Shown piece by piece: positions 8,234 to 17,838 of a DNA stretch of 64,000 bases. This DNA is from Desulfococcus multivorans (lineage in GTDB: Bacteria; Desulfobacterota; Desulfobacteria; Desulfobacterales; Desulfococcaceae). Location of the stretch: positions 1,647,001-1,711,000 of the forward strand of contig NZ_CP015381.1 of assembly GCF_001854245.1 (NCBI RefSeq), written 5' to 3'. The position numbers and the translations under genes were made by a program. The stretch's first letter is position 1. The number at the start of each line of letters is the position of its first letter. The notes under the pieces were generated by a model. It ran no database searches, was not told the origin of the DNA, and worked only from the letters and a program-made list of their open reading frames with translations.

Positions 8234-11125
8234 ATGACCACACATGCAGGTCCCGCCTTTCCGGGAAAAAGAGACAAGACAGCTTCCGCCGGATCCATGC
8301 ACCGGGATCGTCCCGGGACCAGCCCCGCCGGTTTGGGAACGGAAGCCGAGGCCGTCTGTCGGCTGGCCGCCCAACTGGCCGGAGAGATGGATCCCGGCCG
8401 CAAAAACCTTCGAGTCGAACTGGACAGCTCCCTGGAGCGCGATCTGGGCTTCGACAGCCTGGCCAGGATGGAGCTGCTGTCGCGACTGGAAAAAGCCTGG
8501 GGAGTGTCGCTGAGCGAAGAGGTGCTGATCGCCGCTGAAACCCTGAGAGACCTGGTCCGGGCATTGGGTCTGGGGACGGCACGGATCCAAGTCCTGGAAG
8601 ACAGGCGCCGGCCTGTGTCGGAGCAGGATATCCGACGGGGAGCGATTGCCGATGAAGCCCGGACCCTGGTAGAGATGCTGCAGCTTCAGGCGGCCAGATC
8701 GCCGGATCGGTTGCACCTTCTCCTGACCTCCGGAGCGGAAGAACCCGTTGAGGTCAGTTACGGCCGACTCTTCGACGGAGCCGCCGCCGTTGCCGCCGGT
8801 CTGTGCGGACTGGGTCTCCAGCCCGGGGCCAATGTGGCGTTGATGCTGCCCACCGGACTTGATTATTTTTTCAGTTTCTTCGGCATTCTTTTGGCCGGGG
8901 CTGTTCCGGTCCCCCTTTACCCGCCCGCACGACCTTCCCAATTCGAGGACCATCTGCGCCGCCACAGGCACATTCTCAACAACTGCCAGGCCCGGATGCT
9001 GATTACTGTCGCCGAGGCCAGGCCCCTGGCGCGCTTTCTTAAAACCCAGGTGGCCTCTCTGGATCGGGTTGTCACCGCCGACGGACTGCAGGGCACAGGC
9101 GGCGCCGGCATCCTGCCGCCGGTGTTGCCCGAGGAAACCGCTTTTCTCCAGTACACCTCGGGCAGCACCGGCATCCCCAAGGGGGTTATCCTCAGTCATG
9201 CCAACCTGATGTGCAATATCAGGGCGATGGGGCGGGCGATGGAAGTCACTCCGGAAGATGTCTTTGTGAGCTGGCTGCCCCTTTACCATGACATGGGCCT
9301 GATCGGAGCCTGGCTGGGCAGCCTCTATCACGGCTGCCGGTTGGTCATCATGCCGCCCTTGTCGTTTCTGGCACATCCGGAACGATGGTTGTGGGCCATC
9401 CACCACCACCGAGGCACGCTGTCGGCCGCCCCCAACTTTGGTTACGAGCTGTGCCTGAAACGGTTCGACGAACAGCTTCTGGAGGGTCTGGATCTGAGTT
9501 CCTGGCGGCTCGCCTTCAACGGCGCCGAACCCGTCAGCCCGGAGACGATTACCCGTTTTACGCGTCGATTCGCCTGCTATGGATTCCGGTCCGAGGCGAT
9601 GGCACCCGTTTACGGCCTTGCCGAGTGCACCGTCGGCCTTGCCTTTCCGCCGGTGGGACGGGGGGCTCTTATTGATCGTGTCCGCCGCGAGCCGATGATG
9701 AAGAGGGGCGAGGCGGTGCCGGCCCCAGACGACGACCCCAATCCGCTTCGTGTTGTTGCCTGCGGTCGCCCGATGGCCGGACATCAGGTACGGGTTGTCG
9801 ATGGCCAGGACCGTGAGCTGCCTCAACGCCGCGAAGGCCGCCTCCAATTCTCAGGACCCTCGGCCACCAGCGGGTATTTCCGCAATCCCCGGGAGACCGC
9901 AGCCCTGTTCCACGGCGAGTGGCTCGATACCGGCGATCTGGCCTATATGGCCGAACGGGACATTTACATCACCGGCAGGGTCAAGGATATCATTATCAAG
10001 GGCGGTCGGAACATTTCCCCGTATGAGCTTGAAGAGGCCGTCGGCGATATCAACGGCATCCGAAAAGGTTGCGTTGCTGTCTTCGGCGTGGAGGATTCGG
10101 CTTCCGCCACGGAAAAATTAGTAGTGCTGGCGGAGAGCCGCGATCAGGCCGCCGACGTATTGGCTGGTCTCAAGAAGCGGATCGTAAACGCGGCGGTCGA
10201 TATCCTGGGCATGCCCCCGGACGAGGTGATTTTGGTCCCGCCCGGCACCGTCCTTAAGACCTCCAGTGGAAAGATCCGCAGGGCTGCGAGCCGGGAGCTC
10301 TACAAGAAGGGCCGTATCGAGCAGGGGCCCCGGGCTGTGTGGTGGCAGCTGGCTCGCCTGACCGCCGGCGGAATCCTGCGGCAAGCCGGCCGGTGGATGC
10401 GGCAGGCGGCCTCAACCGGCTATGCCGGTTATTGCTGGCTGCTCTTTATGGTGCTGGGAGCGTTGGCGGCCCCTCTCGTATTCTTGTTGCCGTGGCGCGG
10501 CGGACGCCGGCGCGTAGCCCGGACGGTGGCCCGGCTGCTGGCCCGCCTCACCGGCACGCCCATCGTGGTCCGCGGTCTGGAGCATCTGCAGACGGAAGAG
10601 CCGCTGATTCTGGTCGCGAATCATCAGAGCTATATGGACAGCATAGTGCTGATAGCGGCGCTGCCGATGCGATTTGGTTTTGTCGCCAAGGCCGAGTTGG
10701 CCGAAAACGTCGTTTTACGTCGGGTTCTGACCCGCCTCGATGTGGTCTTTGTAGAGCGGTTCGACAGTCGCCAGGCCATAGAGGATGTCCGAAGGATCGA
10801 GAAGCTTGCCGCTGCCGGACAGTCGCTTCTGTTCTTCCCCGAGGGCACCTTCCGACGGATGCCCGGGCTGCTGCCGTTTCATATGGGTGCGTTTCTGATC
10901 GCTGCGGATAACAATCTGGCGGTGGTGCCCATCGCCATCCGGGGGACGCGGTCTAAATTGCTCCCCGAAACGTGGTTTCCGCGGCGGGGCCCGGTGCATA
11001 TCTTTATCGGTCGTCCTCTCCGAGGAGAGGGACCGGGTTGGGCGTCGGCCCTCGATCTGCGCGAAGCGGCACGACGGCAGATCCTGCTTCACTGCGGCGA
11101 GCCGGATCAGGGTGGGGATGCATAA
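8234..11125 (+). CDS. ACP / acyl-AMP ligase / PlsC acyltransferase fusion
   Basis: 963-residue three-domain protein. An N-terminal acyl carrier domain (about residues 38-95) has the phosphopantetheine serine in LGFDSLARMEL (Ser75). It is followed by a fatty-acyl-AMP ligase domain (about 125-700) with the ATP-binding signature YTSGSTGIPKG near residue 307, the SWLPLYHDMGL stretch typical of FAAL enzymes and a C-terminal KTSSGKIRR. A hydrophobic segment (YCWLLFMVLGALAAPLVFLL) leads into a PlsC-type acyltransferase with NHQSYMD (HX4D, about 797-802) and FFPEGTF. The likely activity is activating a free fatty acid, loading it on the ACP and transferring it to a lysophospholipid at the membrane. 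This order differs from Aas, where the acyltransferase comes first. GAGG precedes the ATG by 9 nt. Confidence 0.85.
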   Translation: MTTHAGPAFPGKRDKTASAGSMHRDRPGTSPAGLGTEAEAVCRLAAQLAGEMDPGRKNLRVELDSSLERDLGFDSLARMELLSRLEKAWGVSLSEEVLIAAETLRDLVRALGLGTARIQVLEDRRRPVSEQDIRRGAIADEARTLVEMLQLQAARSPDRLHLLLTSGAEEPVEVSYGRLFDGAAAVAAGLCGLGLQPGANVALMLPTGLDYFFSFFGILLAGAVPVPLYPPARPSQFEDHLRRHRHILNNCQARMLITVAEARPLARFLKTQVASLDRVVTADGLQGTGGAGILPPVLPEETAFLQYTSGSTGIPKGVILSHANLMCNIRAMGRAMEVTPEDVFVSWLPLYHDMGLIGAWLGSLYHGCRLVIMPPLSFLAHPERWLWAIHHHRGTLSAAPNFGYELCLKRFDEQLLEGLDLSSWRLAFNGAEPVSPETITRFTRRFACYGFRSEAMAPVYGLAECTVGLAFPPVGRGALIDRVRREPMMKRGEAVPAPDDDPNPLRVVACGRPMAGHQVRVVDGQDRELPQRREGRLQFSGPSATSGYFRNPRETAALFHGEWLDTGDLAYMAERDIYITGRVKDIIIKGGRNISPYELEEAVGDINGIRKGCVAVFGVEDSASATEKLVVLAESRDQAADVLAGLKKRIVNAAVDILGMPPDEVILVPPGTVLKTSSGKIRRAASRELYKKGRIEQGPRAVWWQLARLTAGGILRQAGRWMRQAASTGYAGYCWLLFMVLGALAAPLVFLLPWRGGRRRVARTVARLLARLTGTPIVVRGLEHLQTEEPLILVANHQSYMDSIVLIAALPMRFGFVAKAELAENVVLRRVLTRLDVVFVERFDSRQAIEDVRRIEKLAAAGQSLLFFPEGTFRRMPGLLPFHMGAFLIAADNNLAVVPIAIRGTRSKLLPETWFPRRGPVHIFIGRPLRGEGPGWASALDLREAARRQILLHCGEPDQGGDA

Positions 11126-11241
11126 CGGGGCAAGCGGATGATGGCGTCTGTTTTCAAGATCACTTCATTCGATTTTCAAGCCGAAATCAATTTTGGCCAT
11201 GCCGGATATCCGTTCTGGAATGATCGGAACCATGACGTCCT

Positions 11242-12291
11242 TTAAATCCGCTCTCGGATTACATGAAACGACAAGTGGGATTCCGTGACCTTGCTGCGGC
11301 CGGTGTAGAGGAAAACGGTCATCCACAAGACCTGCAGGGCCAGGATCACGGCGGGGTGCCAAAGGCATTTCATGCCCTGAAGCACCTCCGGCGCTACAAC
11401 GACGGTTTCGGAGCAGCGGAAGGCGATGACGGCGGCATAAGCAACGGCCCCAAGGGCCATGACCTGGTAGGTGGAGAATTTCCGTCTTCCGCGGTAGTCG
11501 GCCCGGAAGACTTCGGAGACAGAACGCCAGACCTGGGTGATGACCAGGCTCTCGAAGAAGGCCGTGGTGGGAAAGCCTTTGAGGAACAGGTAGATGCCGG
11601 CGATGCCCGCGCTGCAGTAAATCACGGCGGTGACGGCCTGGATGGGGACGACCGGCACGCCGTCCCACCCGTCGGCGTAGGCGATCTTCTTGGTTTTGCC
11701 CGAGAACACAAAGCGCTTCCTGGAAAAAAAGCGCTGGATGAGGGGATGGCAGGCCTTGAGCGGCTTGCCGTAGCAGCAGCCGAAACTGATGCAGGCGAGT
11801 CGGCCGACGCCTTCGCCAAAGGCATAGCTCACGGTAAGCGCTGCCATGAAGATCATGATGTCGATGGGGGTCTGGACCCAGGGCCGAAGTGCCAGGTTGG
11901 CCCCCGCAACCAGCCACGGGGCGATGAGAATACCCACGAAGGATGCGCCGCCAATGGTGAAGGTGTAGCGTTTTTTTTCGACGATCCCGGCGACGGTCCG
12001 GGAGGCGGGGATGCAGACCCCCAGGAGTGTCGCTGTGACGGCAAGGACGGCCACGAGGGGCGCGCCCACGGATCCCATCAGAATGATGAAGATCACGACG
12101 GACAGCCCGTAGGCATTGGCGTTAAAGAGGCCGTAAAAGGTCAGGTTCTCCCCCTGCCAGCCGCCGGCGTGCTTGAGGCGGGGGAGGACGGCCAGGATCT
12201 GCCATCGCTCCGAAGGCAGCGTTTTGAAGCCCCACGAAAAGACCAGGGTCAACAGCAGGGTCAATCCCAAAATAAACAGTTCATCGGTCAT
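11242..12291 (-). CDS. Prolipoprotein diacylglyceryl transferase-like membrane protein
   Basis: Polytopic membrane protein of the Lgt fold with about seven hydrophobic segments. It carries the Lgt-like signature GEGVGRLACISFGCCYGKP, in which the GCCYG variant resembles Lgt paralogues outside the classical enzyme. Lgt moves diacylglycerol from phosphatidylglycerol to the lipobox cysteine; whether this paralogue does so is uncertain. A GTG at 12312 is in frame, but AGAGGAG lies suitably before the ATG at 12291, so that start is used. It is the third gene of the unit with Psd (27-bp gap) and the unknown large protein, which points to lipid metabolism. Confidence 0.7.
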   Translation of the reverse strand: MTDELFILGLTLLLTLVFSWGFKTLPSERWQILAVLPRLKHAGGWQGENLTFYGLFNANAYGLSVVIFIILMGSVGAPLVAVLAVTATLLGVCIPASRTVAGIVEKKRYTFTIGGASFVGILIAPWLVAGANLALRPWVQTPIDIMIFMAALTVSYAFGEGVGRLACISFGCCYGKPLKACHPLIQRFFSRKRFVFSGKTKKIAYADGWDGVPVVPIQAVTAVIYCSAGIAGIYLFLKGFPTTAFFESLVITQVWRSVSEVFRADYRGRRKFSTYQVMALGAVAYAAVIAFRCSETVVVAPEVLQGMKCLWHPAVILALQVLWMTVFLYTGRSKVTESHLSFHVIRERI

Positions 12292-12318
12292 CTGACGTCT
12301 CTCCTCTGACACCTTTGA

Positions 12319-13398
12319 TCAGGTTAAAGCAATGCGGGCCTTCCCCGCGGTATTTCGGACAGGTCGACGAACCGCTCCGATTGTTGCCGGCTTCCGCCGG
12401 CCGATCTCCTGGCGCACCCGGACCTCCGTCTCTACCAGAGGCCTGCCGAACCCCTCGGAGAAACGGGTCTGCACTCCCTGACGGTGGAGGTTTTCAAGGA
12501 TGTCCTCGGAAAAGACAATTCGCGCCGGCTCGAAAACGAGCACGTCGGTGGAACTGCCGGGCCGATAGAGGCTCTTCGGCATGCCCTTTTTCAAAAACAT
12601 CCCCGGTGCCACGTTCCGGGGAGCATCATACCGCGTGTCGCTATAACATTGTACAATATCGCCGATCATGAGGGCCGCCACCTCGATCATGGCTGCCAAC
12701 CCCACCCGGCTGCCGCCGGGCACGTCAGTGTCGATGACGGTGACAATCCGGCGGTTTTTGGAAAAGGATGCACTGGTGGCCATGAGCGCCCCAGGGTTGC
12801 ATGGGTGATAGTCACCCGCGATTTCGTATATATCGACGACGCGTCCGGCTACCGGGGTGTGATTGTAGTGATACTTGTCGGGGGTCAGCCGGAAAACGGC
12901 CACATCGCCGCCTCTGAAGGCCGATAACCAGATCGGCTTGTGAGGACTGATGAGCTCTTCGTAGTCGAAGAACTTCTCCTTGATGAAGAGTTGGGAGGTT
13001 CTCGAAAAAGAGCCCACCAACACCCGGGCGTCGGCGGGCGAAACCACGACGTCGGGATTGTCCGGCATGGGCCGCGTTTCCCAGTAGCGGATCTTCCGCT
13101 CGAAAATTTTTCGGGCTGTGTCAATTTCATGGGGCGGATCAAGGCATTCAGTCAGATCGATTCCCAGCTCCCTGTGGAATCGCCCGGCACGGGCGATACG
13201 GCTGCCAATGGCGGCATCATAGGTGTTCCACGCCAAAAGACGCGATATCCTGGCTGAAATCAAAAGGTTGAAAAGGCGGGACGGCCGCTCCCGCTCGGCG
13301 GCGTAAAGGGCGTTTACCAGCCGATCGGCATACAGGGTTTCGGTCTCTACCCGTCCCGTGGATCGTTCGATATATTGATGAGGGGTCAAGGCGGTCAT
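12319..13398 (-). CDS. psd: Phosphatidylserine decarboxylase family protein
   Basis: 359-residue member of the pyruvoyl-dependent phosphatidylserine decarboxylases, which make phosphatidylethanolamine. The core region DKYHYNHTPVAGRV is typical. The self-processing site is GSST at residues 281-284 (RPGSSTDVLVFE), where cleavage after Gly gives the pyruvoyl group; this GSS form is seen in the longer Psd types rather than the LGST of E. coli. The N-terminal 110 residues are an extension of the kind found in long Psd proteins. Its ATG overlaps the TGA of the upstream gene (ATGA at 13395-13398), so translation is coupled. Confidence 0.85.
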   Translation of the reverse strand: MTALTPHQYIERSTGRVETETLYADRLVNALYAAERERPSRLFNLLISARISRLLAWNTYDAAIGSRIARAGRFHRELGIDLTECLDPPHEIDTARKIFERKIRYWETRPMPDNPDVVVSPADARVLVGSFSRTSQLFIKEKFFDYEELISPHKPIWLSAFRGGDVAVFRLTPDKYHYNHTPVAGRVVDIYEIAGDYHPCNPGALMATSASFSKNRRIVTVIDTDVPGGSRVGLAAMIEVAALMIGDIVQCYSDTRYDAPRNVAPGMFLKKGMPKSLYRPGSSTDVLVFEPARIVFSEDILENLHRQGVQTRFSEGFGRPLVETEVRVRQEIGRRKPATIGAVRRPVRNTAGKARIALT

Positions 13399-15824
13399 GG
13401 GGTTTCGATCTCCCTGTTCTGCTGGATGTCGTGATGGATGCTCAGGATAATGAGCTGGATCAGCTGATGCAGGGACCGATCGTCGATTTCCTCCGTGACG
13501 ATCCCGCGTCGGATTTTCTGGAAGAATTCCCAGGCGCCCTGATGGCCCAAGCCCAGGATGCCGGCAAGCGCCTCGCGAAAGACGCCGCGTTTCAAAGCCG
13601 CCCAGGCATCCAGCTTGATGAAATTCTGTTCGAGAAAATCGATGGACTCCATCATGTGGCGTTTTCTCAGGGTTTCCCGATAGTATTGCTCCGAGGCCGT
13701 GTTGAAGACATCGGCCGGGAGCTTCATGGGATGGTCGACATTAACCTCCTCCAGGATAGACCGGGTCAACCGGTCGGCTGCGGCATGGGTTTCGGGGGCC
13801 TCGATCCGGTCGGAAAGATCCGCCAGGATCTCCGAGAGTCCCATCATCTCCACCAGGTCGGCGGCATCGGTCCGAAGGATGTCGACGAGGGCTTTTCGGA
13901 ACTCGAGGTTGTAGACCCGAATGAAGCCCTGGTAACGATGGCTGGGACGGGTATGGCGGACCCGCTGCAGGATCAGATGCATGAACGCATTAGGGGTGTC
14001 CTTTCGGATGAAAAAGGTCGGAATGCCGATGGCGCTGCCGAAGAAGATCTGCCGTCGCTCGCTCTCAACGAAAGGTTCGTCCGGGATGTGGGCGTGGGTG
14101 ATTTTACCGCTGATGATGTATTTGAAGGCCAGTGCGGTGACCAGGTTCTGCAGGGCGGCCGCCGGAGCCATGTCTCCGCCGATGGATTCGAAAAGGCTGT
14201 AGTAGCGGCCTTCGAAGCCCGAAAATCCCATGACGGCATACTCCCGGAGGCGATAAGGCAGGTACATGGGCATCTCTGCATCGAAGATCCCGAACTCGAC
14301 GAGATCCTGCTTGAGGCGAACGTCATTTCCCACCTCGCCGTTCAGGGCAGGACTTCGATCGGTACTCATGAGAGCGACGAAATAATCGAGCAGTCTGTAG
14401 TCCCGTACGAAATCCCCCCTCAGGCCGAAAATCCGGCTGAACTGCCGGTCTATCCATTTGGGGCCGAAGGGCGTGATCGGCTGTCCCAGCACCTTGAGCC
14501 GGGCTTTTTTCTTCCAGCGGCGCCAGATCATCCGGAGGTGAGTGAAATCGAGCTCGTGGGGTAGGAAACCCAAGGCCTTTTCCGGATGGAAGTCGCTGAA
14601 ATCCAGCCGATAGGGTGCGGCGCTGTACGTGCCGACAAAAAGCGGCAAAAAATGCTCGGCAATCTTGATGGCCAGGTCTCCCAGGATCTTTTCGTCCCAG
14701 GCGTCAAAACCAGACGCCGGATCTTTCATCAGGCGCGTGAGCTTTCGGCTCCCCAGGCTGATGTGGGTGCCGTTGTTGGCCAGGCTGACATTGGAGAGAG
14801 AGGGCAGAACCACCAGGTCCCGGGTGATGATGCCGGCCTCTTTCAGTCGAGCAATGCCGTTCAGCTGACTTCGGGAGAGGACCTTGTGGCAGAGCTGCAT
14901 GTACCGGTGTTTGTTTTCACCACGGCGCCATCCCGAGAGGCAAGGGCTCATATACAACTCCCGGTAGAAGGTGTCGGATATCAGTTCGTTCAGCCGCTTC
15001 TGGCGGGCGTGGGTATGAGGAGCGAAATAGACCATGGCGCGCTGGCCGCCGGCAAGAAGGCCGAATTTCCGATTGGCATAGAGGATGAGGAGCTGGCTCA
15101 GCAGATAGCGTTTTGCGGTTTCCCGGGCAATGCCTTCCCCCGGTGCTGTGTTCCGGGCCGACAGGACCGGATGGAAGGAGGTGGTCTCCGGCGAGGTGTT
15201 GTCGTTGATAAAATGATCCATGAGACCTTCGCCTACGCTTCGGATGACCGCATGGGTGCCCGGGCCGTCGGCCAGGGCGTCGGCCAACGCGAGCTTGATC
15301 AGATAGCTGACGGGAATGCGGATGTAGGTTTCGCCGTTCCGGGTGACGGTGAACCGATCGGCATCCCGGCGTCGGGGGCCTTCAGGACGGTGCCGGTCGG
15401 CGGCAAGGTCACGGGCGAAAACACTTCGGGAGTAATCGTTAAGGGCGGAATGGTGGAACCGGACCCAACTGTTTTCCCAGATGCCGTTCGTATTGTCGTT
15501 GATGAAGTTCTCGAGGTCGGCAATACTGCGCCGGGGCGATTCTCCCGTGCCTGTCCGTTTCATGAGGTTCTGATAATAGTTGGACTGCTGGATGATGATA
15601 GGCAAGTCCACATGTTCGGAGGCACCGGTCACCACGGCCTGAAGTTCGTTTTCAGCCCCGAAGGTGGTGTCGCCGGCCCCAAAAGGAAGGGCCTGAGCAA
15701 AGACCTCGGGCGGGCTTCCCGGGCGAGCGCCCAGGAGGTCCTGAATTCGCGATAGCGCTTCCGTGAGCAATGGCTCAGGCCCGGCGTTATTTCTTTCTGC
15801 AAAAAGGGGGCTTAAGGTTCCCAA
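13395..15824 (-). CDS. Large protein of unknown function, coupled to psd
   Basis: About 809 residues, soluble, with no signal peptide or membrane segment. I do not recognise the family. Notable stretches are FGAENELQAVVTG near the N-terminus (faintly like the start of carboxylate-amine ligases), two similar stretches INDNTNGIWENSWVRFHH and FINDNTSPETTSFHP, MVYFAPHTHARQKRL, and a Trp/Arg/Lys-rich central segment (MIWRRWKKKARLKV). The frame opens at TTG 15842, but AAGGAG lies 6 nt before a second TTG at 15824, which I prefer. It overlaps psd by 4 bp and leads the psd/Lgt-like unit, so a role in phospholipid modification is inferred from context alone. Confidence 0.7.
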   Translation of the reverse strand: MGTLSPLFAERNNAGPEPLLTEALSRIQDLLGARPGSPPEVFAQALPFGAGDTTFGAENELQAVVTGASEHVDLPIIIQQSNYYQNLMKRTGTGESPRRSIADLENFINDNTNGIWENSWVRFHHSALNDYSRSVFARDLAADRHRPEGPRRRDADRFTVTRNGETYIRIPVSYLIKLALADALADGPGTHAVIRSVGEGLMDHFINDNTSPETTSFHPVLSARNTAPGEGIARETAKRYLLSQLLILYANRKFGLLAGGQRAMVYFAPHTHARQKRLNELISDTFYRELYMSPCLSGWRRGENKHRYMQLCHKVLSRSQLNGIARLKEAGIITRDLVVLPSLSNVSLANNGTHISLGSRKLTRLMKDPASGFDAWDEKILGDLAIKIAEHFLPLFVGTYSAAPYRLDFSDFHPEKALGFLPHELDFTHLRMIWRRWKKKARLKVLGQPITPFGPKWIDRQFSRIFGLRGDFVRDYRLLDYFVALMSTDRSPALNGEVGNDVRLKQDLVEFGIFDAEMPMYLPYRLREYAVMGFSGFEGRYYSLFESIGGDMAPAAALQNLVTALAFKYIISGKITHAHIPDEPFVESERRQIFFGSAIGIPTFFIRKDTPNAFMHLILQRVRHTRPSHRYQGFIRVYNLEFRKALVDILRTDAADLVEMMGLSEILADLSDRIEAPETHAAADRLTRSILEEVNVDHPMKLPADVFNTASEQYYRETLRKRHMMESIDFLEQNFIKLDAWAALKRGVFREALAGILGLGHQGAWEFFQKIRRGIVTEEIDDRSLHQLIQLIILSIHHDIQQNREIETP

Positions 15825-15986
15825 AAGGTTCTCCTTGATCAAGGGGTTATTTTCCTTTATAGACGTTCGTCAAATACGGCAGGGCTTCATCACCCGACCT
15901 TTATGTCAGGCAGGAGTGTATACCGGACAAAGGTTAGGCCGATGCAAAAAAGACATTAAAAATCGATTAAATCAGAAGGATATTAA

Positions 15987-17156
15987 ATGGGCATGGGGAG
16001 TGTCGCAGGTGTGGACGGAGGGGCCGGTGGGCTTTCGGCGGCCCTTGAGCGAAGCATCCTCCACGGTCTGGCCTGCGAATGGGAGTGCGCCTCCTGGGGG
16101 CTGGCGGAAATATACCGAAACCGATTGAAAAAACCCCTGTTTCGGCTTGAAACCCTGACAAGCCGGCTGGGCTATTGGTCTGAAACCCACGGAGAGATCG
16201 TTCTGGGCAGAGATCTTGTTTTGAACCATCCGTGGGACAGCGTCCGGGAAGTCCTACACCACGAAATGGCCCACCAGTTGGCCGGTCAGGCTCTGTATCC
16301 GAACCCCGCCGAACCGCCCCACGGGCCGACCTTTCAGGAGGCATGTCGACTGCTTCGCGCAAACCCCAAGGCTTCCGGGCGTTACGAGACGCTTCATGAA
16401 CGTCTTGCGCGGGATACCCTTAACGCGGAGGACAGGATTCTTCTCCGTGTTCAGAAGCTCATGGCGCTGGCCGGCAGTCACAACCGGCACGAAGCCGAGG
16501 CCGCAATGTTCAAAGCCCATGAGCTGATGCGAAAGCACCATATTGATCAACTCACCCGGAAAACGCAAAGGGACTTCGTGAGCATCTTCATCGGTGCTCC
16601 GGCCCTTCGCCATTTCAGGGAATCCTATGAGCTGGCCTTTTTGCTTCAGGAATTCTATTTTGTTCAAGGACTCTGGGTCCCGGCCTATGTCGTGGAAAAG
16701 GAAAAGATGGGGCGGGTACTGGAGATCAGCGGCACGCTCCGGAATGTTCGGATCGCCGGTTATGTCTACGATTACGTGTGTCGTTTCATCGACTGCGAAT
16801 GGGATTCGTATCGGCGGCAAAACAGGATAACCCGGGGGCGTTGCCGAAAGACCGATTTTGCCGTGGGGGTGGTTCGGGGCTTTAAATCCAAACTGGCATC
16901 TCGACAAAACGGCGAGAGTCAAGCGGCGACATCCCATGCGTTGGTCGAGCTGAAGGATTGCCGACTGGATGCCTATATGCGGTATCGATATCCTTCGGTG
17001 CGAAAGATCCACAAAAACCCCGTCCGGCGGGAGATGTCCGTTCTCGAGGACGGTATCCGCCGCGGCGAACGCCTGGTGATCGCCGAGGGAATCACCGATA
17101 AGGACGGTGACCTCGACAAACGCCTCTCGCACCACAGTATCCCTGGAAAAGGGTGA
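15987..17156 (+). CDS. SprT-like zinc metalloprotease with DUF2786 domain
   Basis: 389-residue protein. The N-terminal third is SprT-like with the zinc-binding HHEMAHQLAG (HExxH), a later HGPTFQEACR and the preceding VLGRDLVLNHPWDSVREVL. This is followed by a DUF2786 segment (RVQKLMALAGSHNRHEAEAAM...HELMRKHHI) and a conserved C-terminal part. SprT/Spartan relatives cleave DNA-crosslinked proteins, but the bacterial DUF2786 fusions are uncharacterised. AGAAGGA precedes the ATG by 6 nt. It diverges from the large unknown gene. Confidence 0.8.
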   Translation: MGMGSVAGVDGGAGGLSAALERSILHGLACEWECASWGLAEIYRNRLKKPLFRLETLTSRLGYWSETHGEIVLGRDLVLNHPWDSVREVLHHEMAHQLAGQALYPNPAEPPHGPTFQEACRLLRANPKASGRYETLHERLARDTLNAEDRILLRVQKLMALAGSHNRHEAEAAMFKAHELMRKHHIDQLTRKTQRDFVSIFIGAPALRHFRESYELAFLLQEFYFVQGLWVPAYVVEKEKMGRVLEISGTLRNVRIAGYVYDYVCRFIDCEWDSYRRQNRITRGRCRKTDFAVGVVRGFKSKLASRQNGESQAATSHALVELKDCRLDAYMRYRYPSVRKIHKNPVRREMSVLEDGIRRGERLVIAEGITDKDGDLDKRLSHHSIPGKG

Positions 17157-17191
17157 CGATATCGCCCGACAGGTTGGGGGGCGTAGAGACC

Positions 17192-17683
17192 TTATGCCCG
17201 GTTTTGTCCCTTCAGATAGGCCTTCTCCAGATTCAAAAGGCTTTCCTTGACGGTGATGCCCCCGCCAAATCCCACCAGTCGACCGTCGGCCCCGATCACC
17301 CGGTGGCAGGGAATGACAATGGGCAGGGGGTTTCGATGGTTGGCGCCGCCTACGGCCCTGGAGGCTCTGGGGTTGTCGATGCGGCGGGCAATGTCGCCAT
17401 AGGAGGCCGTTCTGCCGTAAGGAATTTCCCGGAGTGCCTGCCAAACTTTCAATTGAAAAGGCGTTCCCTCAAGATGGATATCCAGGGAAAATGTTTTCAA
17501 CTCACCCGAGAAATAGGCGGAGAGCTGACGAATGGCCTCTCTGAAGGGGGATTCTGCCTGTTTGCTCCCGAGGTGGGGAATCGGGGGTGGGGATGCGTCA
17601 AAGTGAATGAAATGCAAGCGATCGTCGTATCCCTCCAGCAGAAGCCCACCCACCGGGCTGTCCATGATCCAGTGGTACATCAT
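17192..17683 (-). CDS. ogt: Methylated-DNA--protein-cysteine methyltransferase
   Basis: 163-residue suicide DNA-repair protein that removes the alkyl group from O6-alkylguanine. The acceptor cysteine is in IPCHRVIG. Upstream lies the DNA-binding helix-turn-helix region (YGRTASYGDIARRI and RAVGGANHRNPLPIV), followed by GFGGGITVKESLLNLE. The frame is open to 17845, but AAGGGAAG sits just before the double ATG at 17683 and the protein then has family length, so the 54-residue extension is rejected. It ends 35 bp from the convergent SprT-like gene. Confidence 0.93.
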   Translation of the reverse strand: MMYHWIMDSPVGGLLLEGYDDRLHFIHFDASPPPIPHLGSKQAESPFREAIRQLSAYFSGELKTFSLDIHLEGTPFQLKVWQALREIPYGRTASYGDIARRIDNPRASRAVGGANHRNPLPIVIPCHRVIGADGRLVGFGGGITVKESLLNLEKAYLKGQNRA

Positions 17684-17838
17684 GATGTGCTTCCCTTTTG
17701 GATCGTCAAAAAAGTTGTTGTTTCTTTTTTTCAATACCACCCTCCGTCCGGAAGCGCAATCGAGAATCCATGCGCGTGAACTACAGGTCTCGATCCTGAG
17801 AATTTCCAGGCTGCCCCTCAAATAGCCCGATTTAGCCT

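Noticed and set aside
8078-9847. Long open frame (589 codons) on the minus strand opposite the acyl ligase gene
   Set aside because: Antisense shadow of a clear three-domain protein; it has low-complexity Gly/Gln/Pro-rich composition and no ribosome site.
11263-12309. 348-codon plus-strand frame opposite the Lgt-like gene
   Set aside because: Gly/Asp-rich translation typical of an antisense frame; the minus strand encodes a polytopic membrane protein with a family motif.
13431-15755. Two long plus-strand frames (13431-14564 and 14586-15755) opposite the large unknown protein
   Set aside because: The minus-strand frame is longer, spans both, overlaps psd by ATGA and has a ribosome site; the plus frames have shadow-type composition.
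16254-17444. 396-codon minus-strand frame opposite the SprT-like gene
   Set aside because: No recognisable domain; the plus strand has the HExxH protease and DUF2786 motifs.
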